Assembly (NCBI GenBank): GCA_014360755.1
Contig: JACIWX010000011.1
Location: 1-64,000 of the forward strand
Source: Chloroflexota bacterium
GTDB lineage: Bacteria > Chloroflexota > Anaerolineae > UBA2200
Length of the DNA stretch: 64,000 nt
Reading direction: 5' to 3'
Positions within the stretch are counted from its first letter, which is position 1. The number at the start of each line of letters is the position of its first letter. The notes below the pieces were generated by a model, which did not search any database, was not told where the DNA came from, and worked only from the letters and a program-made list of their open reading frames with translations. Of this stretch, positions 55,632 to 63,540 are shown in pieces. Both the position numbers and the translations under genes were made by a program.

Positions 55632-56297
55632 TTATCTCACTGCTGCCTCGGCTTTTGCCCGCAGTTCCTTCACCAGGCGTGCCAGTTGCGCGGGACTCTC
55701 GCAGCTCAGGTGGATGTGTTGGCGGCCCTTTTTCGTCTGGTAGAGCACGCGCACAGCCGGCCGGCAGCGCAAGCCAAAGCAGAGTTCGCCCGGCTCGATT
55801 TCCAGTACATGCCGCGGCTCCAGGAAGATATACCACCAGCCGCGTTCCTCTGTCGGCACGCCCACGCCCAGGAGGTTGAAGGCGCGCACTTTCGCAGCCA
55901 GGATATGCTCCGCCAGTTGCGTCGTCCAGAACACCACCGGCACTTCCACCAGGTAGCGGCTCATGTTGTTGACCTCAAAGACGCCGCTGCCGCGCAGGAA
56001 GAGCTTTTCCTCGGCGACAAGGTCAGGTATGACTTCGGGGGAAGGGGCAGGACGTGGGCGGAAAATTAGGTAGTGGCGTCGGTCCGCCCAGAAGAGCAGG
56101 GCAGCCAGGAGGAAGCACAGGGCGATGAGCGCAGCGTCGCGCCAGGCAAAGCCCTGCACCCAGCCGCGCCAGGCGGTATACGCAGCGGCGAAGAGGCACA
56201 ACAAGATCGCGCCGATGCTCAGACGCAAAAAGCCCAGTTTGCTACGTTGCAAGGCGTAGGCGATAGCGCAGATAAAGCCTAAAAAGCGATGACACAT
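55632..56297 (-). CDS. Membrane-anchored protein of unknown function
   Basis: A ~221-residue protein with two membrane helices (~25-45 and ~53-72) and a soluble domain (~90-220). The soluble part has strands ending in a helix (RGWWYIFLEPRHVLEIEPGELCFGLRCRPAVRVLYQTKKGRQHIHLSC as the core). The pattern could be a PH-like fold, but I do not recognise the family. There is no clear ribosome-binding site at the only available start, so the 5' end is uncertain. Confidence 0.65.
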   Translation of the reverse strand: MCHRFLGFICAIAYALQRSKLGFLRLSIGAILLCLFAAAYTAWRGWVQGFAWRDAALIALCFLLAALLFWADRRHYLIFRPRPAPSPEVIPDLVAEEKLFLRGSGVFEVNNMSRYLVEVPVVFWTTQLAEHILAAKVRAFNLLGVGVPTEERGWWYIFLEPRHVLEIEPGELCFGLRCRPAVRVLYQTKKGRQHIHLSCESPAQLARLVKELRAKAEAAVR

Positions 56298-56302
56298 GGT
56301 TG

Positions 56303-56376
56303 GTTAGTGATGAGTGATGAGTGATGAGTGATGAGTAAGACGTATTCCGTATTTACGTATTACGCATTACGTGTCC
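56303..56376. repeat. Two heptamer arrays side by side
   Basis: GTGATGA units (56303-56337) are followed by CGTATTN units (56340-56376). The second is read as the C-terminus GHVMRNT and TAA stop of the methyltransferase gene. Confidence 0.85.
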
Positions 56377-57120
56377 CGTTTTTCTTGCTACCCACAGGAT
56401 GCGCCGGGTTTCTTCGTCCGGCGGTTCAAAGCCGAAGCATTCGTAGGCGGCTTCGACACGCAATCCCGCCGCTTCCAAGGCTGCCTCCACTTGCTCCTTC
56501 TCGTAAGCCGTCTCCAGGTGCTGTTCCTCAAAGCGTTCATACAGCCCGTCCTCGCGTCGTACAAAGCCCACGATATTGACCGCAGACAAGCGCGTCGCAG
56601 GCTCATAACTGCTGACCATAACCACAGCCAAGTTCCTGCCCTCGACGAAGAAGGTGTTGTTGCCCCACACATGCTCCAGCGTTTCCTGGGTGTTCATATC
56701 CGCGATGAACACGCCGTTAGGCAAGAGCGCCGCTGCCACGCACTGGAAGACGAGTTGCAAATCGTCCAGAGTGAGCATGTAGTTGAGGCTGTCGTACAGG
56801 CAGGTGACCAACCCCACCGGGTGCGGCAGGACGAACTGGCGCATATCCTGCTGGCTGAATGCCACCGCCTGTCCCCATTGCGCTGCTTTGTGCCGGGCTT
56901 GCTCCAGCATGCCCGCGGAGGCATCCACGCCATAGACTTCCCATCCCTGCTGGGCAAAAGCCACCGCCACCGTGCCCGTGCCGCATGCCAGGTCGAGCAG
57001 GGAACGCGCCGGCGCGGGATGGCGTTGCAGCAGTTCCTCCAGGTAGGGGATCATCTTCAGGCTGAAGGTGATCTGCCCGGACTGGTCGTATACCCGTGCG
57101 TAGTGATCGTAAATAGCCAT
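56353..57120 (-). CDS. Class I SAM-dependent methyltransferase
   Basis: A ~255-residue methyltransferase with motif I LLDLACGTGTVAVAFAQQG, motif II region VYGVDASAGMLEQAR and motif IV region LVTCLYDSLNYML. The small-molecule or protein substrate is unknown. The start at 57120 lies six bases after a TATAAT, so its own transcript may be leaderless. The last seven residues come from a heptamer repeat. It lies downstream of the DNA methyltransferase operon but has its own promoter. Confidence 0.88.
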   Translation of the reverse strand: MAIYDHYARVYDQSGQITFSLKMIPYLEELLQRHPAPARSLLDLACGTGTVAVAFAQQGWEVYGVDASAGMLEQARHKAAQWGQAVAFSQQDMRQFVLPHPVGLVTCLYDSLNYMLTLDDLQLVFQCVAAALLPNGVFIADMNTQETLEHVWGNNTFFVEGRNLAVVMVSSYEPATRLSAVNIVGFVRREDGLYERFEEQHLETAYEKEQVEAALEAAGLRVEAAYECFGFEPPDEETRRILWVARKTGHVMRNT

Positions 57121-57126
57121 GCACCC

Positions 57127-57154
57127 ATTATACCTGCAGATTAAAGTCTTGCAG
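57127..57154 (-). promoter_or_regulatory. Promoter placing the start point at the ATG (leaderless)
   Basis: Minus strand: CTGCAA (57149-57154), 16-base spacer, TATAAT (57127-57132), then six bases to the ATG of the SAM methyltransferase. No ribosome-binding site fits in between. Confidence 0.5.
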
Positions 57155-57155
57155 A

Positions 57156-58355
57156 TCAGGTTCGGTAGCCGCGAATGAGTTTGGCATCGCTCTGATGTCC
57201 ACAGCAATGATTGGATATCGGACACTGGTTACAGAGTGGTGCGTCATGATTGAAGCAGAATCGCGTGCCGATATACATGAGTCCGTCATCGAGATCGCCT
57301 GGAGTATACTGTCCGTTGTCCAAGAGTATGGCAATGGGAATTCTTTGGATTTCAACAGTTTTCGGTGCACGGTGATGCGTCTTTAGGTAGTTCACACAGA
57401 GATCTTGATACGCCTGAAGCAAAGAGCGTTCGGCTTGCGCTCGTACGCTGGACTTGCCTCGGATATTTGTGATTCTCAAGTAGTCCAAGCCCCCTTTGCC
57501 TTGTCCTTTGTAGATGACCTTCCATCTTGCATATTCGTCTAGGGATGCCCATTGTAAGAAAAAACCCGTGCGCCAAAGCACTCGCCCAGCGTTGCTGTCA
57601 AATGGCACCTCAAAACTATAAGGTCCCCACGCGAGATCGGTGCGAGTGGACAGGGCGTAGGAGTGGTTCATCCATTTTGCATACAGGTGAGCGGCTTTGT
57701 CTCCGATTGCCTTTCCTAAGCCGTAGCGCGGATGGTCTTTCAGTTGCTGAGACATCTGCTCCGCGGAAGGCCAAGTTTCAAGGTAGCGTAACAATGCGGT
57801 GTGAACCCAGTCCTCTTCTTGATTATCCCTGATCAACAAGAGGGGAACTGCGAGTGGCGTTCCCCACCGGAAGATAGCGTAATTGAGTACCTGGCGAGTA
57901 TTATCAAGGAACAGATTGTAGCGAGAAGGGCGAGACTGATTTGTCTTTGCCCAGTCAACAGCACGCACCTTCTTGATTGCTTCGTGCACGCTGTTGATTT
58001 GATCAACCGCAATCCCCAATTCCTTGAAGAAATCTGCGGGTCGGTGGAGAAAACGGACTTCTTGCCGATACAGCTCATTTGTCACTCTTGTGAGTAAGGT
58101 TCTGACTCCTTCGGTGTCGGGCCCTTGATCTAGCACGGCATTTACTAACAGATAACGCAGCAACAGCTCGCGCCGGGAACAGTTGCCATCTCTTTTATCC
58201 AGGTCTGTTAGGTTGCCTAACGGATCAAAGTAGTGTTGAAAAATTTCCACGTCTTGTAGAGAAGGCTTGAGCGGAAACTGTCGACCCACTTGTGCGATCG
58301 CAAGAATCAAGTGGTACGACTCATTTCCAAGGTTGTTCTTCGGCGTCACTAGCAT
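57156..58355 (-). CDS. EndoIII-like HhH-GPD protein with Fe-S cluster, paired with a DNA methyltransferase
   Basis: A 399-residue protein. Residues ~205-270 fit the helix-hairpin-helix glycosylase core: GLGKAIGDKAAHLYAKW corresponds to the EndoIII segment GVGRKTA (candidate lyase Lys220). VPFDSNAGRVLWRTGFF corresponds to AVDTHIFRV (candidate catalytic Asp253). The C-terminus has C367-x7-C375-x2-C378-x5-C384, almost the EndoIII 4Fe-4S pattern C-x6-C-x2-C-x5-C. The long N-terminal part (1-200) is helical and not recognised. The gene overlaps the DNA methyltransferase by 35 bases, so they are one operon. Possible roles: mismatch glycosylase protecting methylated sites, or a glycosylase-type restriction enzyme. 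The assignment rests on motif reading alone. Confidence 0.7.
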   Translation of the reverse strand: MLVTPKNNLGNESYHLILAIAQVGRQFPLKPSLQDVEIFQHYFDPLGNLTDLDKRDGNCSRRELLLRYLLVNAVLDQGPDTEGVRTLLTRVTNELYRQEVRFLHRPADFFKELGIAVDQINSVHEAIKKVRAVDWAKTNQSRPSRYNLFLDNTRQVLNYAIFRWGTPLAVPLLLIRDNQEEDWVHTALLRYLETWPSAEQMSQQLKDHPRYGLGKAIGDKAAHLYAKWMNHSYALSTRTDLAWGPYSFEVPFDSNAGRVLWRTGFFLQWASLDEYARWKVIYKGQGKGGLDYLRITNIRGKSSVRAQAERSLLQAYQDLCVNYLKTHHRAPKTVEIQRIPIAILLDNGQYTPGDLDDGLMYIGTRFCFNHDAPLCNQCPISNHCCGHQSDAKLIRGYRT

Positions 58356-59298
58356 CTACCTCATAGGCAACACTGGCCTCAGCAACCGTGCTAAATCCTG
58401 GCAGTGGTGTTTGCTTTGCTGGCTCACGCCTCGTCCGAAGACTAGCGCGGTACGCGGCATCCGCAACGGGCACCTTGTCAAATCGCGCAATCAATTGATC
58501 GCGGAGGTGAAGGGGTTCATTCATGCGCTTTCTTGCTACATCCAGGTATACCTTATGCACCTCGTAGCCCACGCAGCGTCGCCCTAGCGCACGCGCTACC
58601 TTAGCGGTTGTTCCAATGCCCAAGAAGGGATCAAGGACGAGGTCTCCTTTGTAAGAATACAATCGGATAAGCCGGTATGGGATCTCCTCTGGAAAAGGAC
58701 ATGGATGCGGCAGGTAGTTAGGCGGCACTGGTGCAATATGCCATACGTTATTGGCAATCTCATGTGTGAAGATCTCGTCTATTTCATATCGGCTAGCTTC
58801 TTTCTCAGTAGCGGTCCTGTCTTGGAATATCTTGGGGCCGGGCTTTCTGAATATCAAGATGGATTCTGTCATGATATTCGGGTTGAAATATCCGGGATAG
58901 GGCTTCTGAATAGTCACGCCTGCGCGTTTCACACCGCCTGTAACTTTATGCCAGACGATGTGCTCATGGAAGAGGTATCCAACCTTCTGCTCCATCATGA
59001 CGGTGAAATGCTGGGGCACAGGGTAGTGCCGCCCATTTTGTAGCACTGTGCCGATGACAACCGCACAGAAACCGCCTGGCTTTTGCTTACGGAAGACCTC
59101 TTTGAAACACCGTTCCATGAAGTCTAGATACTCTTCGTATGATCCGCCTTTGCGCGTGCGATACCAAGCTGTTGGATCCTCCGTATGTTGATCATAGTCG
59201 ATGGCGTTCCAATAGGGCGGGCTGGTAACGACCAGTGCGACAGAGCCGTCCGCAACCTCATCCATATGTTCACATGACTTGTGATAGAATTGACACAT
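58321..59298 (-). CDS. Site-specific DNA methyltransferase (SPPY type, likely N4-cytosine)
   Basis: A 325-residue enzyme of the beta order: catalytic motif IV TSPPYW (25-30) comes before motif I DPFLGIGTT (223-231). SPPY is the usual form in N4-cytosine methyltransferases; DPPY would suggest N6-adenine. The start at 59298 has GGAGAGGG upstream. A strong promoter (59402-59430) drives it together with the Fe-S protein gene. No ordinary restriction endonuclease is visible nearby. Confidence 0.92.
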   Translation of the reverse strand: MCQFYHKSCEHMDEVADGSVALVVTSPPYWNAIDYDQHTEDPTAWYRTRKGGSYEEYLDFMERCFKEVFRKQKPGGFCAVVIGTVLQNGRHYPVPQHFTVMMEQKVGYLFHEHIVWHKVTGGVKRAGVTIQKPYPGYFNPNIMTESILIFRKPGPKIFQDRTATEKEASRYEIDEIFTHEIANNVWHIAPVPPNYLPHPCPFPEEIPYRLIRLYSYKGDLVLDPFLGIGTTAKVARALGRRCVGYEVHKVYLDVARKRMNEPLHLRDQLIARFDKVPVADAAYRASLRTRREPAKQTPLPGFSTVAEASVAYEVDASDAEEQPWK

Positions 59299-59401
59299 GC
59301 CCTCTCCTTCGGTAACACACTCACTATTGACATTGACGGCTTAGGCGGAATCTGTCTGCCTCTCACTTACGGAAGGTTTTCATATAACCTGGAGCGCTTC
59401 G

Positions 59402-59430
59402 AGTATAGCATGAACCGATGATTCTGTCAA
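59402..59430 (-). promoter_or_regulatory. Strong promoter of the DNA methyltransferase operon
   Basis: Minus strand: TTGACA (59425-59430), 17-base spacer ending TGC, TATACT (59402-59407). The leader is about 97 bases. Confidence 0.75.
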
Positions 59431-59700
59431 CTTACACGCACTGCAGGTGATGTTATTTCGGCCTGGGTTGACCAAAAACCTTTCAGTCCTCCTTTTCCTA
59501 TGGCAAGCAGGACTAGCCTTGCTTGCGTCCACACTACTGGGGCCAAAAACGGGTGAGCTCATGCCGCGTTTCGTTTGCCTATCTGTGCGGCGGGTGGCGT
59601 CAAGCGTTCGTTGACCCGATTGCCTCTGCAAGGACATGGGGGAAAACGCTGCCTGTATGATACACCCAAATGGGCGCGGTGACAAATGAGGGGAGGGGTG
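59431..59700. other. Gene-free stretch of ordinary composition
   Basis: No supported gene, no dispersed repeat and no clear hairpin. Short open frames here lack ribosome-binding sites. Confidence 0.6.
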
Positions 59701-59800
59701 TAGGGGCGCAATTTATTGCGCCCCAATTTATTGCGCCCCAATTTATTGCGCCCCAATTTATTGCGCCCCGATTCATTGCGCCCCGATTCATTGCGCCCAT
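59701..59800. repeat. 15-bp tandem repeat GCGCCCCAATTTATT
   Basis: Five full units (three AATTTATT, then two GATTCATT variants), an expansion of half of the GGGCGCAATTTATTGCGCCC palindrome found elsewhere. The 15-base period keeps both strands open, which creates spurious frames. Confidence 0.9.
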
Positions 59801-59858
59801 TGATTTCCCCCCCCGGGGCCATCACCCCTCCACCCTTGCCATCCCCGATGTCGAGGGT

Positions 59859-59888
59859 TTGGGTCATTGGTGAGATTTGTGGTAAAAT
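59859..59888 (+). promoter_or_regulatory. Putative promoter of the M4 peptidase gene
   Basis: TTGGGT (59859-59864), 18-base spacer, extended -10 TGGTAAAAT (to 59888). The block TTTGTGGTAAAATGA (59876-59890) is identical to 31121-31135 in front of the XRE gene. Confidence 0.5.
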
Positions 59889-59954
59889 GAATTATCTTTC
59901 TGAAAAAGAAAAGACTGCGCGAGGCGGTTACGTGAAACGGAAGGAGGGGCTAAG

Positions 59955-62900
59955 ATGAAACATTTTTCCCCAGAGGGGCGCCGAGTTGCACAGGTGGTCC
60001 TTGTCATCCTGATAGGGATGACAGCGTTGTTCGCGTTGGCCAGCACCCCCGCTGTGACGGCAACGAACCCCGTCCCGCCAGCAACACTGCTGCCGGCAGA
60101 ATCGCTGCCCTCAGATTGCCTCTGTGGCGGAGCAAGGATCGCGCTCCACACTGAGACCGGCAAAATCCGCTTTGTGGGCACAGAAGCGGGACGCCCGATT
60201 CCGCGGCTCTCCGGAGTGCTCCCCTCAGCTTCACCGGAGGTGGCAGCCCGGGCATACCTGTCTAGGTGTGGTTCCGCCTTCGGTTTGTGGGATCAAGCGA
60301 GCGAACTCCGCGTCATGAGCGAAGCCATCGCTGATCGAGGGCGCTCGTTCGTGCGCTTCCAACAGGTCTATCAAGGCATTCCCGTGATGGGCGGCGAGTT
60401 GATCGTCCAGATGGACGCCGACAAGAACGTGGTGTCAGTCAACGGCGAAATCTTGCCCGGCCTCGAGATGGGCGTTGCTCCTGCTATCAACGCTGAGGCG
60501 GCGCGGCAACGCGCTTTGGAGAAGGTCGCGAAGGATCATGGATTGGACATGCGGGCGCTGACGACGAGTGAGCCGGAATTGTGGATTTACAACCCGGCGC
60601 TCTTGGGCGGGCCAGGGCCTCGCCTCAGCCGCCTGGTCTGGCGTCTGGAGGTGCAGCCTGTGGAACTTTTGCCCATCAGGGAATTGGTTTTGGTGGACGC
60701 ACAGAGCGGCGTGGTCCTGCTCCACTTTAACCAAATGGACACCGCCTTATACCGCAGGATCTATGACAACAACAACGCGCGCAGCGAGGACCTGCAGAAT
60801 CCAGCGAATCAAAGACGCATTGAGGGGCAGGGGCCATCGGGTATCACGGACGTGGATCGTGCTTACGACTACAGCGGCGACGTCTACAATTTCTACTGGA
60901 ACTACCACAACCGCGATAGCATTGACGGCGCGGGCATGCCCCTGGTCTCAACGACCCGCTATTGCCCTGCATCCACGCAACGCGCTTGCCCGTATGACAA
61001 TGCCTTCTGGAACGGCGTGCAGATGGTCTATGGCCAGGGCTTGGTAGTTGACGATGTGGTGGGGCACGAGATGACGCATGGCGTTACCGACTACACATCG
61101 AAGCTTTTCTACTATTACCAGTCAGGGGCGATCAATGAGTCATTTTCCGATATCTGGGGGGAGTTTATTGACTTGACCAATGGCAAGGGGAATGACTCGC
61201 CTGCTGTGCGGTGGCTGATCGCCGAGGATCTTGGTGGCGCCATTCGCAGTATGAGCAACCCCCCTGCCTACAATGATCCCGACAGGATGACCAGCCCGTA
61301 CTATCAATGCGACTTATCAGAAGAGGACAATGGCGGAGTGCATACCAATAGCGGAGTGGGCAACAAAGCCGCGTACCTCATGACAGACGGTGGCGCATTC
61401 AATGGCAGGACGGTTAGCGGCTTGGGCATTCTCAAAGTTGCCAAGATCTTTTACGAGGCACAGACCCACCTGCTCACTTCCGCCAGCGATTATCAGGACC
61501 TCTACAATGCACTGCAACAGGCTTGCACCAACCTCATCGGCACCAGTGGCATCACTGCTGCGGATTGCCAGCAGGTGAAAAACGCGCTCGACGCCGTGGA
61601 GATGAACCAGCAACCGCTGGCATGTCCTGCGCCGCACGCCCCGATTTGTGACAGCGGCGTGCCCAGCCATCTCTTCTTTGACGATCTGGAGAACCCATCC
61701 AGCGGCAACTGGGCGTCTGCGGCAACCGTGGGTACAAACGGGTGGTATTATCCGCAAATTCCCAACCGCTACGATTTTGATACGACTTATGCCACCAGCG
61801 GCCGGTTCAACATGTGGGGGGATGACCAAGACGCTCCGGCAGATTGCTCTATTCGCATGACCTCCGACGTCGCCCTGCCGAGCGGCAGTGCTGTGTACAT
61901 GCACTTTAACCATGCTTACGGATTTGAGGACAACCCCGATGGGAACGAGTTTTACGATGGGGGCGTGCTGGAGTACAGCACAAACGGCGGCATTACGTGG
62001 AATGACGCTGGGCCCTTGTTCATCGACAATGGTTACAACGGGCGGCTCTCCACTACCTCTGGCAATCCACTCGGTGGCCGCCAAGCCTTTGTGGGTGAGA
62101 GCAATGGCTATATCTCCAGTCGGCTCAATTTGAGTTCGTTGGCTGGGCAAAATGTGCGCTTCCGCTTTCGCATCGGAACCGATGAAAGTGTCGGTGACTG
62201 GGGCTGGTTCATTGATGATGTGCGCATTTACACCTGTGCGACCACGCCCGTGCTCACGCCTACCCAGACGCCAACCAGCATAGTGACATTGCCCCCCACG
62301 CCAACCACCACTGCAACGCCCGGCGGTCCTACTCCAGCATGGCGATACGTATCCTTGCCGGTGGTCTTGAGAAATAACGCGCCTATCCCAACCTTGACGT
62401 CCACGCCGCCCTCATCCGGATGGCAAACTGTGGTCCGTACCGATTTTGAGGGCGACTTCCCTGGTCCGTGGGCTGTTTCTGACCGTGACGGAAGGTCCTT
62501 TGGCGAATACTACTGGGGGAAACGGAATTGCCGCGCTTTTGCTGGGAATTTCAGCGGTTGGGCGGTGGGCGCAGGTGCGCAGGGGGCTGCCTTGTCCTGC
62601 GGCAGCGATTACCCGGATTATGCCAGGTCGCGGATGGTGTATGGTCCCTTCAGCCTGGTTGGTGCGACCGCTGCTGAACTGCGCTTCAAAGCCTGGCTGA
62701 ACACTGAGCCTGATTTCGATTTCTTGTGTTACCTTGCTTCGATCAACAACAATAATTTCTATGGCGAATGTTGGTGGGGCTACTCGGACGGCTGGGTTGA
62801 GTTCGCTTTCGATCTATCGGACGTCTATCAATTAGGCAACTTGCTGGGCCAGCCGCAGGTGTGGGTGGTACTGGGTTTTTACAGTGATGACTCCGTCCAC

Positions 62901-63083
62901 TATGCTGAGGGCGCCTATGTGGACGATGTGGTCCTGCGCCGTTGTCCGCAAGGGGCAACATGCCCGGCGGACAGTATGGCAGCACATCTTTGGACTGGCG
63001 ATGCCATGCTCCGGCGCTCGTTCGCGGCTTTTGAGGCGTTTGGGCCGCTTGCCATTCAGCCCTTGTCAGGAGCGGTCCCATGA
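59955..63083 (+). CDS. Secreted thermolysin-family (M4) metallopeptidase with C-terminal beta domains
   Basis: A 1042-residue exported zinc peptidase. Signal helix at ~12-30; propeptide (FTP/PepSY-like) to ~270 (FVRFQQVYQGIPVMGGELIVQMDADKNVVSVNG). In the M4 catalytic domain HEMTH (His371, Glu372, His375) and the third zinc ligand Glu395 in GAINESFSDIWG are present. GGVHTNSGVGNKAAYL carries the transition-state His. After ~580 come a MAM/jelly-roll-like domain, a Thr/Pro linker (~770-800) and a second similar domain (~820-990). All key residues are kept, so it should be active outside the cell. The stop overlaps the next gene (ATGA). Confidence 0.95.
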   Translation: MKHFSPEGRRVAQVVLVILIGMTALFALASTPAVTATNPVPPATLLPAESLPSDCLCGGARIALHTETGKIRFVGTEAGRPIPRLSGVLPSASPEVAARAYLSRCGSAFGLWDQASELRVMSEAIADRGRSFVRFQQVYQGIPVMGGELIVQMDADKNVVSVNGEILPGLEMGVAPAINAEAARQRALEKVAKDHGLDMRALTTSEPELWIYNPALLGGPGPRLSRLVWRLEVQPVELLPIRELVLVDAQSGVVLLHFNQMDTALYRRIYDNNNARSEDLQNPANQRRIEGQGPSGITDVDRAYDYSGDVYNFYWNYHNRDSIDGAGMPLVSTTRYCPASTQRACPYDNAFWNGVQMVYGQGLVVDDVVGHEMTHGVTDYTSKLFYYYQSGAINESFSDIWGEFIDLTNGKGNDSPAVRWLIAEDLGGAIRSMSNPPAYNDPDRMTSPYYQCDLSEEDNGGVHTNSGVGNKAAYLMTDGGAFNGRTVSGLGILKVAKIFYEAQTHLLTSASDYQDLYNALQQACTNLIGTSGITAADCQQVKNALDAVEMNQQPLACPAPHAPICDSGVPSHLFFDDLENPSSGNWASAATVGTNGWYYPQIPNRYDFDTTYATSGRFNMWGDDQDAPADCSIRMTSDVALPSGSAVYMHFNHAYGFEDNPDGNEFYDGGVLEYSTNGGITWNDAGPLFIDNGYNGRLSTTSGNPLGGRQAFVGESNGYISSRLNLSSLAGQNVRFRFRIGTDESVGDWGWFIDDVRIYTCATTPVLTPTQTPTSIVTLPPTPTTTATPGGPTPAWRYVSLPVVLRNNAPIPTLTSTPPSSGWQTVVRTDFEGDFPGPWAVSDRDGRSFGEYYWGKRNCRAFAGNFSGWAVGAGAQGAALSCGSDYPDYARSRMVYGPFSLVGATAAELRFKAWLNTEPDFDFLCYLASINNNNFYGECWWGYSDGWVEFAFDLSDVYQLGNLLGQPQVWVVLGFYSDDSVHYAEGAYVDDVVLRRCPQGATCPADSMAAHLWTGDAMLRRSFAAFEAFGPLAIQPLSGAVP

Positions 63084-63469
63084 TCGCCAAACTTAGGATG
63101 CGCGCTCAAGCGCTCCAGAAAGAAGCGTACGCTTTGTACATAGCGGTGCGCGATCCGCGCGTTCCCTGGTATGCGAAAGCCTGGATAGGCTTGGTGCTGG
63201 CACACACGTTCAGCCCGATTGACCTGATCCCGGATTTCGTCCCCGTGCTTGGGTATCTTGACGACTTGGTGGTGACCCCCTTGGGGATTGCGCTTGCCCT
63301 GAAGATGATCCCATCTGCGGTGATGAGCGATGCCCGGCAGCAAGCGGAAGGGCTATTAGAGCAAGGGGCGAAGCCAATCAGCCGGAGCGGAGCCATCCTC
63401 GTCGTCGCTGTCTGGCTAGGCATCATTGTGGCGATCGTTTGGTCTATTGCCCGCGCGGTGATGAGGTAA
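63080..63469 (+). CDS. YkvA-like DUF1232 membrane protein
   Basis: A 129-residue protein with the DUF1232 signature (RVPWYAKAWIGLVLAHTFSPIDLIPDFVPVLGYLDDLVVTPLGI) and a C-terminal membrane helix (ILVVAVWLGIIVAIVWSIA). The start overlaps the peptidase stop by four bases, so it is translated from the same messenger. The function of the family is not established. Confidence 0.9.
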   Translation: MIAKLRMRAQALQKEAYALYIAVRDPRVPWYAKAWIGLVLAHTFSPIDLIPDFVPVLGYLDDLVVTPLGIALALKMIPSAVMSDARQQAEGLLEQGAKPISRSGAILVVAVWLGIIVAIVWSIARAVMR

Positions 63470-63540
63470 CGGCGCTGTTACAGATCAGCGTGTTGGGCGT
63501 TTACACAGATCATGAGCAAGCGAGAAAGGAGCAAAAAGTG

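Noticed and set aside
59559-59958. Frames reading as APQFI or RPNLL repeats
   Set aside because: They are the 15-bp tandem repeat kept open by its period, not protein genes.
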